Source of the DNA: UBA5796 sp040752455
GTDB taxonomy: Bacteria; Chloroflexota; Anaerolineae; Anaerolineales; Villigracilaceae
Length of the DNA stretch: 64,000 nucleotides
Assembly (NCBI GenBank): GCA_049324115.1
Contig: JBMOMN010000006.1
Coordinates: forward strand, 1-64,000
Reading direction: 5' to 3'
Shown: positions 34,205-42,968 of the stretch, piece by piece
How positions within the stretch are numbered: position 1 is the first letter of the stretch
Layout: each line of letters opens with the position of its first letter
The notes under the pieces: model-generated
Database searches by the model: none
Told to the model about the DNA's origin: nothing
Seen by the model: only the letters and a program-made list of their open reading frames with translations
Position numbers and translations under genes: made by a program

Positions 34205-34692
34205 ACGCCGAATTCGCCCGCATCGCCCCGGATGTGAAGCTGGGCCGCGATGTCCGCATTTACGCTTTCGTCAACCTGTACGGCTGCGAGATCGGCGACG
34301 AGAGCAAGGTCGGGACCTTCGTCGAGATCCAGAAAGGCGTCCGGATCGGCAAACGGGTCAAGGTCTCGAGCCACACTTTCATCTGCGAAGGCGTCACCAT
34401 CGAAGACGAGGTCTTCGTCGGGCATGGCGTCATGTTCATCAACGACAAATACCCGCGAGCCACCACCGGATCAGGGACGCTGCAAACCGAGGCCGATTGG
34501 GCATGCATCCCCACCCTGGTCAAGGCGCGCGCCTCAATCGGCAGCAACGCCACAATCCTGTGCGGCGTGACCATCGGCGAGGGCGCCCTGGTCGGGGCCG
34601 GGAGCGTGGTCACGCGCGATGTGCCGCCGGGCGCTGTCGTTGCGGGCAATCCTGCCCAGCCTATCCCAAGCAAAGAAGAAATGAGAAAGTGA
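34198..34692 (+). CDS. hexapeptide N-acetyltransferase, WlbB-like
   Basis: A 164-aa protein whose ATG lies inside the last codons of the dehydrogenase gene (7-bp overlap). Hexapeptide repeats run through most of the chain; FVNLYGCEIGD, SSHTFICEGV and INDKYPRATT are typical of WlbB/FdtC enzymes. It probably acetylates the 3-amino group of a UDP-3-amino sugar. Confidence 0.88.
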   Translation: MVNAEFARIAPDVKLGRDVRIYAFVNLYGCEIGDESKVGTFVEIQKGVRIGKRVKVSSHTFICEGVTIEDEVFVGHGVMFINDKYPRATTGSGTLQTEADWACIPTLVKARASIGSNATILCGVTIGEGALVGAGSVVTRDVPPGAVVAGNPAQPIPSKEEMRK

Positions 34693-34699
34693 GGAAATC

Positions 34700-35809
34700 A
34701 TGAACGTCCCATTGATTGATCTGTCAATCCAACACAAGGAGCTGCGCGCAGAGATCAACCAGGCGCTCGACAATATCCTGGACCACTGCGATTTCATCCT
34801 CGGCCAGGACGTGACCCGCTTCGAGGAAGAGTTCGCCGCTTATTGCGGGACCCGCTACGCGGTCGGGGTGGACAGCGGCCTCTCGGCCCTCGAGCTGAGC
34901 CTGCGCGCCCTCGGCGTCGGCCCCGGGGACGAGGTGATCGTCCCGGCCCACACCTTCACCGCCACCGCAGCCGCCATCACATTCGCCGGAGCCACGCCCG
35001 TCTTCGTGGACGTGGACCCTGTTACCTGGAATATTGACGTGGAGAAGATCGAGGAGGCTGTCACGCCCCGCACCAAGGCCATTCTCCCGGTCCATCTTTA
35101 CGGTCTGCCCGCCGACATGAACGTCATCCTGGGCATTGCAGAAAAACACGGGCTGGTCGTGGTCGAAGACGCCTGCCAGGCTCACGGGGCCGTCTACAAA
35201 GGGCAGAAGATCGGCAGCCTGGGGAACGCGGCTGGCTTCAGCTTCTACCCGACCAAGAACCTGGGCGCCTGCGGAGACGGCGGAATCGTGACGACCAACA
35301 GCGCCAGCGTGGCCGAAGCCGTGCGGGCCATGCGGAACTGCGGCCAGCGTGCCAAGAACGTCCACGAGCTGCCGCCGTTCAACCACCGGCTGGATACCTT
35401 CCAGGCTGCCATCCTGCGGATCAAGCTGCCCCACCTGGACGGGTGGATCGACTCCCGGCGGCGGCTGGCCCACCACTACAACCGGCTCCTGGAAAATTCG
35501 GAACTGATTAAGCCGGTCGAGCCGCCCGGATACCACCACGTGTATCACCTGTACGTCGCCCGGACCAAGAACCGGGATGCCCTGCAAGCCTTCCTCAAGG
35601 AACGCGGGATCGGGTCCGCCATCCACTATCCCCAGCCGGTCCACCTCCAGCCGTTTTACACCCAACAAGGGCATTACAAGGGCCAGTTCCCCGTGGCCGA
35701 AGCCCTCTGCGATGAGATCATTTCCCTGCCCATGTACCCCGAGCTGACTGAAGAGCAGGTTGAAGTGGTCGTCGCGGAGATCAACAACATGTTCGTGCCG
35801 GCCCAATAA
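34700..35809 (+). CDS. DegT/DnrJ/EryC1 PLP aminotransferase, WlbC-like
   Basis: A 369-aa protein with AGGAA upstream. VEDACQAHGA and FSFYPTKNLGACGDGG hold the PLP-binding residues with the internal aldimine Lys. The typical C-terminal region with YHLYVARTKNRDALQAFL is present. It converts the 3-keto sugar made by the dehydrogenase into a 3-amino sugar with glutamate as donor. With its two neighbours it would make a UDP-3-acetamido sugar such as the diacetamido uronic acid of the Wlb route. Confidence 0.9.
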   Translation: MNVPLIDLSIQHKELRAEINQALDNILDHCDFILGQDVTRFEEEFAAYCGTRYAVGVDSGLSALELSLRALGVGPGDEVIVPAHTFTATAAAITFAGATPVFVDVDPVTWNIDVEKIEEAVTPRTKAILPVHLYGLPADMNVILGIAEKHGLVVVEDACQAHGAVYKGQKIGSLGNAAGFSFYPTKNLGACGDGGIVTTNSASVAEAVRAMRNCGQRAKNVHELPPFNHRLDTFQAAILRIKLPHLDGWIDSRRRLAHHYNRLLENSELIKPVEPPGYHHVYHLYVARTKNRDALQAFLKERGIGSAIHYPQPVHLQPFYTQQGHYKGQFPVAEALCDEIISLPMYPELTEEQVEVVVAEINNMFVPAQ

Positions 35810-35886
35810 AGGTTGGGAGCTGGCCTTTTGCATGAGAAAGCCCGTTGCGCAAAACCCCGCTGCGGCGCGCTTCCTGGAGAATACTG

Positions 35887-35923
35887 CCCGCAGACCCCGC
35901 AGCCTTCCCAGGGGGTCTGCGGG
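35887..35923 (+). terminator. hairpin after the aminotransferase gene
   Basis: CCCGCAGACCCC (35887-35898) pairs with GGGGTCTGCGGG (35912-35923). There is no T-run. The surrounding 280 bp (35810-36090) show no coding ORF and lead into the cadherin-repeat gene. Confidence 0.55.
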
Positions 35924-36090
35924 AGCGAGTTCAGGCACTGCAACCGTTCAGAGTCGGCCGGTTTGGGGCCGGTCATCGCCCAGGGTCAAAGCCAATACCG
36001 TGTTGATGAATCCGGTCTCCCCCTGGCGCCTGAACTCGCAACTCTCCAAATTGATCTCGATCAAACCAACGTTCTGCTAGGAGAAATGCA

Positions 36091-39000
36091 ATGTCAAAGC
36101 ATATTATCTTCCCAAACCAGACCTTTCCCAAGAGTCGCACCAGTTTTCGATCCCTTCGCTTTATTGTCTTATTATCCGTATTTATCTCATTAGTCGGAAT
36201 GCAACCTATTCATGCGAATGCCGCCTCAGCCCAAGCATTTCTTTACGAAATTCCCGGGGCGGCCACCCTGATCTCGCCAGCCGGCTATCTTGGCACGAAT
36301 ACCACGCCCACGTACACCTGGGAAGAAGTCACTACGCCTGACACAGATTATCTGCTCAAGGTGATCAATCCTGCGGGTACGGCCGTGGTTGACAGGATCT
36401 ATGAAGGGGGAGAGGTTTGCAACAGCGGTATTTGCTCAATAACGCCCAACGTCATTCTAACCGGCGGGGTCCACATTTGGGCGATTCGGACCGTAACTAA
36501 TGAGGGATGGGGGCCTTGGAGTGAAATCTGGAGTATCAGCATCGAACCCGACACCACCATTACCGGCAACCCTGACCTGCTCAGCGCCAGCGCCGACGCC
36601 AGCTTCACCTTCACCAGTGACGACCCGGACGCGAGCTTCGAGTGCAGCCTGGATGCGGGCGCCTTCGCCGCCTGCCTCAGCCCGCAAGATTATACCGGCC
36701 TGGCCGACAGCAGCCATACCTTCGAAGTACGGGCCGTCGAGGGACTGGGCGGCAACCCCGACCCGACTCCGGCCTCCTACACCTGGACGGTGGATACTAC
36801 TGCTCCCGATACGACTATCACCTCCCAGCCGGATGACCCAAGCAGCAGCGCCGACGCCAACTTCTCCTTCACCAGCACCGAAGCCGGTTCCACTTTCGAG
36901 TGCAGCCTGGATGGCAGCGCTTTCGCTTCCTGCAATGACCCGCAGGACTACACCGGCCTCGCGGATGCCAGCCATACCTTCCAGGTGCGCGCCACCGACC
37001 TGGCAGGCAACACCGACCCGACGCCCGCCGCCTATACCTGGGCGGTCAACGCGGTTAACGACCCGCCCACTGTTAGTCTGTCCAACACTGTGACCAGCCT
37101 GGCCGAAGATGCCGACACCAGCGCGGCCACCAAAGTGGCCGACATCACCATCGCCGACGACGGCCTCGGCACGAACACCCTGTCCCTCTCCGGAGCGGAC
37201 GCGGCGATGTTCGAGATCACCGGCCCGGCCCTCTATCTCGAAGCCGGCGCGGCTCTCGACCACGAGACCAACCCGGTCTTGGATGTCACCGTCGAAGTGA
37301 ACGACCCGGACGTCGGGGCGACCCCGGACGACAGCGAAAGCCTCGCCATCAGCATCACCGACGTCAACGAAGCCCCGGTTGCGGATGACCAGTCCGTGAG
37401 CACCGACGAGGATACGGCCCTGCCGATCACCCTGACCGGCTCGGACGTGGACGGCGACCCGCTCACCTTCACCGTCGTGGACGATCCGCTGCACGGCACG
37501 CTGACCGGCGCGGCCCCGGACCTGACTTACACGCCGGACGCCAACTACAACGGCCCCGACAGCTTCACTTTCAAGGCCAACGACGGCGCGCTCGACAGCA
37601 ATACCGCCACCGTCAGCATCACCGTCAACCCGGTCAACGACGCCCCGATCTGCGCCCCCGTCAGCCTGGTAACGGACGAGGATACCGCCGGACAGGCCGA
37701 CCCGTCCTGCACCGACATCGAAGGCGACACCCTCACCTTCAGCATCGCAGCCCAGCCCGCCCACGGCTCCGCATCCGTCGCCCTCGGCAAACTCGTTTAC
37801 ACCCCCGATGCGGACTTCAACGGCCCCGACAGCTTCACCTACAAAGCCAACGACGGCGCAGCCGACAGCAACGCCGCCACCGTCAGCGTGACCGTCAACC
37901 CGGTCAATGACGCCCCGGTTGCGGATGACCAGTCCGTGAGCACCGACGAGGATACGGCCCTGCCGATCACCCTGACCGGCTCGGACGTGGACGGCGACCC
38001 GCTCACCTTTACCGTCGTGGACGATCCGCTGCACGGCACGCTGACCGGCACGGCCCCGGACCTGACCTACACGCCGGACGCCAACTACAACGGCCCCGAC
38101 AGCTTCACTTTCAAGGCCAACGACGGCGCGCTCGACAGCAATACCGCCACCGTCAGCATCACCGTCAACCCGGTCAACGACGCCCCGGTTGCGGATGCCC
38201 AGATCGTCAGCACCCCGCAGGATACCCCGCTCCCGATCACCCTGACCGGCTCGGACGTGGAAAACGACCCGCTGACCTTCGCGGTCGCGACCGACCCGGC
38301 GCACGGGACCCTGACCGGCACCGCCCCCGACCTGATCTATACCCCCGATCCCGGCTTCTTCGGCGCCGACAGTTTCAGCTTCACCGTCAATGATGGCTTG
38401 CTCGACAGCGCCCCGGCCGTGGTGCAGATCAACGTGACCCACGTCAACTCTGCCCCGACCGACATCACCCTCTCCAACGCCTCCGTCGAAGAAAACAAGC
38501 CGGTTGGGACCCTGGTCGGCACCCTCACCAGCACCGACCCGGATGCAGGCGACACCTTCACCTACTCCTTCTGCGGCGGCGCGGACGATGCCTCCTTCAC
38601 GATTGACGTGGACGCGCTCAAGACCGCCGAAGTCTTCGATTTCGAGACCAAAGCCATTTACGACATCTGCGTCCAGACCGACGACGGCAACGGCGGCACC
38701 TTCCAGGAAGCCTTCACCATCGCCGTCACCGACGGGAAGCCGGTCACGCTCACCTTCCGCTCGCAGGCCGCTTATGACGGCTGGGTCCGTGAATCGAGCG
38801 AGACCAGTAACAAAGGCGGCGCGCTGAATTCCACGACGGCAACCTTCAACCTGGGCGACAGCTTGAAAAACCAGCAATACCGCGGCATCCTGTCCTTCAA
38901 CACTGCCGGACTGCCGGACAATGCCGTCATCACCAAAGTGCTGATCAAGATCCGCAAGCAAGGGCTGGTTGGCACTGACCCGTTCACCACCCACCAGGGC

Positions 39001-39306
39001 CTGAAAGTGGACATCCGCAAGTGGGTCTTCTCGGCCAACAAGATCCTCCAGATCACGGACTTCCAGGCCTTTGCCCACAAGAGCGCCATTGGCACCTTCA
39101 ACAAGACCCTGGCCAATAGCTGGTACACCGCCCGGCTTTACACGACAGCCTTCCCGTTCGTCAACCTGGGCGGCCTGACCCAGTTCCGCCTGCGCTTTGC
39201 GAAGGACGACAACAACGACGACAGCGCCGACTACCTCAAGTTCTTCAGCGGTAACGCGGCCCTGGACGACCGCCCGCAGTTGATCGTCACCTACTACATC
39301 CCGTAA
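36091..39306 (+). CDS. large secreted protein with Ig-like, cadherin-like and DNRLRE-like domains
   Basis: A 1071-aa protein with AGGAGA upstream. Signal peptide (about 1-45), then one Ig/FN3-like domain and two copies of a roughly 85-aa domain (SFTFTS...FECSLD...ADASHTF). Next come one cadherin-like domain and four roughly 90-aa VCBS/cadherin-like repeats (DEDTALPITLTGSDVDGD...NDGA), each carrying acidic Ca-type loops. Another cadherin-like domain follows. The C-terminal roughly 170 residues (from about 900) are DNRLRE-like and share DGWV...YRGILSFNTAGLPDNAVI with the protein starting at 62906. It is probably a cell-surface or matrix adhesin that may hold the polymer. No sorting motif was seen. 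Confidence 0.85.
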   Translation: MSKHIIFPNQTFPKSRTSFRSLRFIVLLSVFISLVGMQPIHANAASAQAFLYEIPGAATLISPAGYLGTNTTPTYTWEEVTTPDTDYLLKVINPAGTAVVDRIYEGGEVCNSGICSITPNVILTGGVHIWAIRTVTNEGWGPWSEIWSISIEPDTTITGNPDLLSASADASFTFTSDDPDASFECSLDAGAFAACLSPQDYTGLADSSHTFEVRAVEGLGGNPDPTPASYTWTVDTTAPDTTITSQPDDPSSSADANFSFTSTEAGSTFECSLDGSAFASCNDPQDYTGLADASHTFQVRATDLAGNTDPTPAAYTWAVNAVNDPPTVSLSNTVTSLAEDADTSAATKVADITIADDGLGTNTLSLSGADAAMFEITGPALYLEAGAALDHETNPVLDVTVEVNDPDVGATPDDSESLAISITDVNEAPVADDQSVSTDEDTALPITLTGSDVDGDPLTFTVVDDPLHGTLTGAAPDLTYTPDANYNGPDSFTFKANDGALDSNTATVSITVNPVNDAPICAPVSLVTDEDTAGQADPSCTDIEGDTLTFSIAAQPAHGSASVALGKLVYTPDADFNGPDSFTYKANDGAADSNAATVSVTVNPVNDAPVADDQSVSTDEDTALPITLTGSDVDGDPLTFTVVDDPLHGTLTGTAPDLTYTPDANYNGPDSFTFKANDGALDSNTATVSITVNPVNDAPVADAQIVSTPQDTPLPITLTGSDVENDPLTFAVATDPAHGTLTGTAPDLIYTPDPGFFGADSFSFTVNDGLLDSAPAVVQINVTHVNSAPTDITLSNASVEENKPVGTLVGTLTSTDPDAGDTFTYSFCGGADDASFTIDVDALKTAEVFDFETKAIYDICVQTDDGNGGTFQEAFTIAVTDGKPVTLTFRSQAAYDGWVRESSETSNKGGALNSTTATFNLGDSLKNQQYRGILSFNTAGLPDNAVITKVLIKIRKQGLVGTDPFTTHQGLKVDIRKWVFSANKILQITDFQAFAHKSAIGTFNKTLANSWYTARLYTTAFPFVNLGGLTQFRLRFAKDDNNDDSADYLKFFSGNAALDDRPQLIVTYYIP
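37374..38188. repeat. 275-bp near-identical coding repeat pair, 540 bp apart
   Basis: 37374-37648 and 37914-38188 differ at about three positions. They encode two cadherin-like repeats of the protein above. The near identity, including silent sites, shows recent duplication or conversion. Confidence 0.9.
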
Positions 39307-39342
39307 ATTCCTGCTCGGAAGCGGGCCAGTTCGTTCTACCGT

Positions 39343-39380
39343 TCGCTTAGGGATGGTCCCTGTAAACCATCCCTAAGCGA
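39343..39380 (+). terminator. long perfect hairpin between the cadherin-repeat and Wzz genes
   Basis: TCGCTTAGGGATGG (39343-39356) and CCATCCCTAAGCGA (39367-39380) are perfect 14-bp arms with a 10-nt loop, followed by CAAACCC, not a T-run. It probably ends or attenuates the transcript before the export genes. Confidence 0.65.
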
Positions 39381-39431
39381 CAAACCCTATTATCCGGCGG
39401 GTTCTCCCGGCTGTTGACAGGACAAATGTTC

Positions 39432-40904
39432 ATGGAACTCAAACCTTACCTGACGATCCTTTGGAGAAAAAAAGGGTTGATACTCACCATGGTACTCATC
39501 GTCATGGGGATCGTAAGCATCGGGACCCTCGTTTCACCGCCTGTCTACGCGGCAACGACCATCCTGCGCGTTGCGGCGTCATCCGGGGGATCGCTGAGTT
39601 ATACCGATTTCATCTACAACGATCGTTTGCTGAACACCTATACGATGCTCGCCGTGAGCGGGCCGGTGCTGGACGAGGTAAGTCAAAAGCTGGGGCTGGA
39701 TTCCCAGCCCGAGGTCCAGGTCGAGATCATCGTCAACACCGAACTCATCCGCGTCACCGCCGAAGAGTCCGACCCGGTACTGGCGCAGAATATCGCCAAT
39801 ACACTGGCCGAAGTGCTCATCATCCAGAGCAAGGAACTCTACACCGGCGGCGGCAAGAGCACCAAGGATATCCTGGCTGAACAGGTGGCCCAGTTGGGGG
39901 CCGAGTTGGAGCAAGCCCGCAGGGAATACGAACAATTGGTCGCCCAATCCCCGCACGAGACGGAACGCATCGCGGCTGCCAGCCAGGTGGTGGAATTGAA
40001 GAACGAGACCTATGCCGCGCTCCTGAAGCAATACGAGGAAGCCCGCTTGCGGGAACAGATCCGGGCCAACACTATCACGATCATCGAACCGGCCAAAACT
40101 CCTGAAAAACCCGTCAGGCCCAATTTGTTGATCAATTTCGGGCTTGGCTTCGTGTTGAGCCTGGTGGCCGGGGTTGGCCTGTCTTTCCTGTTCAACTATT
40201 TCGATACCACCATCTATTCCTCCCAGGATGCCGAAAAGTGGTCGGGGCTGCCCAACCTCGGCGAGGTCCCGAATGAAAAGGGCAGCCAGTTGCTCATCAC
40301 CCGTAACGGCGATCCCATGTTCCGGGAAGCCTTCCGCCGCCTGCGCATGAACCTGCTCGCCGCGGACAACCCGGGGGAAGCGCATACCATCCTGATCACC
40401 GGGACCGGCGACAAAGTGGGGACGTCCACCATCGCGGCCGACCTGGCGCTGGCAATCGCCCACGCCGGGAAAAAAGTGGCCCTCGTGGATTGCAACCTGG
40501 ATTTCCCCCAGGCGCACACCCTCTTCGGTCTTTCCAACGAGGCGGGGCTGACTGACGTGTTGACCGAACAGAGCAGTTTCAGCAAAGCTGTCCAGGAGAT
40601 CCAGAATCCGACGGTCAAGGTGCTGACCAGCGGCGCGAACGGGAAGGAACAGGATTTTTGGGAGTTGGCCCCCGCCCTCAGGACGTTGTTGAACTACCTG
40701 CCCACGAATTTCGAGATGATCCTGATCGATTCGGCCCCGCTCCTGACCTCTGCAAGCACAGCCATGCTCGCAGAAATGGTGGACGGGATCGTTGTCGTCG
40801 CCAGGGCTGGAAAGACGAGCGGGGAGGCGCTCCGCGAAACACTGAAACAGACCACCAACCTGCCTGCCAGGGTCCTGGGCACTGTCCTCAATCAAACCGC
40901 CTGA
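39432..40904 (+). CDS. Wzz-type protein with degenerate BY-kinase domain
   Basis: 490 aa from the ATG of MELKPYLTIL (AGGA nine bases upstream); ATG 39426 and TTG 39414 are alternatives. TM1 is at about 14-36, an extracytoplasmic part with coiled coil lies at about 145-215, TM2 at about 232-256, then a P-loop domain. The Walker A region reads GTGDKVGTST (324-333): the invariant Lys of GKS/T is Thr. Walker A' is LVDCNLDFP (351-359) with a changed end. Walker B is LIDSAPLL (431-438). There is no tyrosine cluster; the chain ends VLNQTA. It looks like a pseudokinase that may still control chain length. Confidence 0.88.
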   Translation: MELKPYLTILWRKKGLILTMVLIVMGIVSIGTLVSPPVYAATTILRVAASSGGSLSYTDFIYNDRLLNTYTMLAVSGPVLDEVSQKLGLDSQPEVQVEIIVNTELIRVTAEESDPVLAQNIANTLAEVLIIQSKELYTGGGKSTKDILAEQVAQLGAELEQARREYEQLVAQSPHETERIAAASQVVELKNETYAALLKQYEEARLREQIRANTITIIEPAKTPEKPVRPNLLINFGLGFVLSLVAGVGLSFLFNYFDTTIYSSQDAEKWSGLPNLGEVPNEKGSQLLITRNGDPMFREAFRRLRMNLLAADNPGEAHTILITGTGDKVGTSTIAADLALAIAHAGKKVALVDCNLDFPQAHTLFGLSNEAGLTDVLTEQSSFSKAVQEIQNPTVKVLTSGANGKEQDFWELAPALRTLLNYLPTNFEMILIDSAPLLTSASTAMLAEMVDGIVVVARAGKTSGEALRETLKQTTNLPARVLGTVLNQTA

Positions 40905-40985
40905 CAGACGCGGCGAATCATAAAACCTTTGCAAAACACCCTGTACAGGACCAGTTTCGCGCTGTGAACCGTGGATGCGACCAAA

Positions 40986-42968
40986 ATGAGAAAGAGCGAG
41001 TGGATCATTACAACAGCTTTGGCGATTGCCCTGGGAGGGGGGATGCTCCTGGCCCTCGGCGGGAACCCCTTGAGCCAGGCTCCAGCGTTGAACCCGCAGG
41101 CTCCGGCAGCCTCAACCGCAGCCGGCGAAACGCCGGCAGGCGCGGCGGGCGATGCCTTGCCCACCGCGTCCCTCCCGCCGGCCGGGACTCCCCTGGAGCC
41201 TGCCGGCCCGTCCGGCGCGGACCTGGACGACGCGCTCCTGCTCTACAGTGAAACCCTGCCGTCGAACTTCTCGGTCAATTTTTGCGCTGTGGCGGCCTAT
41301 TACGGCCTGGGCTGCAAGAAAATCTCCCTGGACGCGACCGGCTTGACGGACACCATCCTGAGGGATGGGAATGGGGGATATTTCAAGCTGGTCGGAGTGG
41401 ACGCAAACTTGCTCCAGCAGGGAATGAATTTCTTCACCGCCGAAGAACTCAACCTGCTGACAGGCCTGGTCAATGCGGGGCAGGTGGACCTGCTCATCTC
41501 CAAGATCGAACCGGACGTGAACAGTTACCTCATCTCCACCTTGACGGGCGGAGCCGTCAGCGGCGCGCGGCGGGTCGAGGACCTGGACAAAGAGTGGAGT
41601 ATCGCTGCGGACAGGCCCGAGGTCACGCGTGAATTCAGCGGGCAAACCGTCATCGCCGCCCAGGCCTCCTCGTCCCCCTCCTACAGCCTGATCGTCGCCG
41701 ACCCGTCCCGGGTGGCCAATCTGATCACTTCCCACGGCGCCGAAGGGGAGGACTACCCGGTCTTCGCCGAGTTCAGGTCCCAATCCGGTTCGATCTTCCT
41801 CGACGCGGGTGAAGACGGCAGCAATCTCGACCGGGTACCCATCCAGGAAGTAGTGTACAGCGCTTCCCGGCTGACCCAGATCGTGCCTTTGATGATGGTC
41901 CTGCGTTATTCGCTCGGTGACGAAACCTGGCACAACCGGAAAAACTACGCCAACCTGACCATAGACAGAGGTATTTTGACCGAAGCGGCCCAGGGTATCA
42001 ATTACACCGTATTGCTCCATTACATGAAAACGCACAACTACCATACTTCTGTTGCGCTGATCCCGGCGTATTGGGAGCTTTCGGCCCCGCACGTGATCGC
42101 CATGTTCGTCACCAACCCCGACTATTTCTCCCTGGTGCAATACGGCAACAATGCCGACGGTTACGAATTCTATTATTACAACGACGAGGAAATTGATCAC
42201 AGCATTGCCAGCGTTCTTCCGGCCAGGCCGTTCGAGGAGCAGGAGTGGGATATTCTGGAAGGCATGGCCCGGATGGAAATCCACCGCAGCCTGACCCTGA
42301 TCCCTTACGACAAGGTGATGGTCTTCCCCTTCGGGATCAGCCCCGAACCGACCCTGGCGTATCTCAAACGGACCAATTACCTGGCTGCCGTTACCGACGG
42401 CGACATCCCGCTGGGAGCGGCCGCCCCTACCAACCCCGATTACGGGATTTACCCGGCCATCATGGAGTACGGCAACTTCCCCATCCTGGTCCGCCGCCTG
42501 CCCTCCGGGACCCAGACTTACCAGCCCCACCTGCTCATGTCGCTGATGGACCTGTTCATTGACAGGCCGGCCCTCTTTTACACCTATCCTTTTGGCGAGG
42601 GTCTCTTCCCCGGCGAAATGGACGCCTTCAACCCTGTCGCTGACAAGTTGAACCGGCTGCCGGGCGGGGTCGAATGGGCCAGCCTGGGCGACATTCTCCG
42701 GCACCTGTACCTGGAAAAGCTGAACGACGACGGCAGCCTGGATGTCCGCATCTACAGCCGGGAGATCATCCTGGAAAACAACGGGACAGCACCCCAGGCC
42801 TATCACGTGACCAAGGCCGAGACCCTGAACGTGCCGGTTGTGCGGGTGGCGGTCAACGGTCACGAATTCCCTTACCAGGCGCGCGACGGTATCCTAAAAC
42901 TGGATATCTCCATCCCTGCCGGGCAGGTCGCCCGGATCGAGATCGTCTATGACAACACAGCGCCGTAG
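40986..42968 (+). CDS. secreted protein of unknown function, divergent deacetylase-like
   Basis: 660 aa; an in-frame GTG at 40971 is an alternative start. Signal peptide or anchor at about 9-25, then an Ala/Pro-rich linker to about 75. The segment near residues 320-365 (NLTIDRGILTEAA, LLHYMKTHNYHTSVALIPAYW) resembles the first strands of NodB-fold polysaccharide deacetylases, but the metal-binding Asp/His set is not clear. The C-terminal about 90 residues look like a beta domain. It overlaps the polymerase gene by 20 bp. It may modify the exported polymer; the function is not established. Confidence 0.6.
   Translation: MRKSEWIITTALAIALGGGMLLALGGNPLSQAPALNPQAPAASTAAGETPAGAAGDALPTASLPPAGTPLEPAGPSGADLDDALLLYSETLPSNFSVNFCAVAAYYGLGCKKISLDATGLTDTILRDGNGGYFKLVGVDANLLQQGMNFFTAEELNLLTGLVNAGQVDLLISKIEPDVNSYLISTLTGGAVSGARRVEDLDKEWSIAADRPEVTREFSGQTVIAAQASSSPSYSLIVADPSRVANLITSHGAEGEDYPVFAEFRSQSGSIFLDAGEDGSNLDRVPIQEVVYSASRLTQIVPLMMVLRYSLGDETWHNRKNYANLTIDRGILTEAAQGINYTVLLHYMKTHNYHTSVALIPAYWELSAPHVIAMFVTNPDYFSLVQYGNNADGYEFYYYNDEEIDHSIASVLPARPFEEQEWDILEGMARMEIHRSLTLIPYDKVMVFPFGISPEPTLAYLKRTNYLAAVTDGDIPLGAAAPTNPDYGIYPAIMEYGNFPILVRRLPSGTQTYQPHLLMSLMDLFIDRPALFYTYPFGEGLFPGEMDAFNPVADKLNRLPGGVEWASLGDILRHLYLEKLNDDGSLDVRIYSREIILENNGTAPQAYHVTKAETLNVPVVRVAVNGHEFPYQARDGILKLDISIPAGQVARIEIVYDNTAP

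Noticed and set aside
36457..39078. 873-codon minus-strand open frame
   Set aside because: Antisense to the cadherin-repeat gene, which has a signal peptide, domains and a ribosome-binding site. The antisense product is repetitive and shows no family features.
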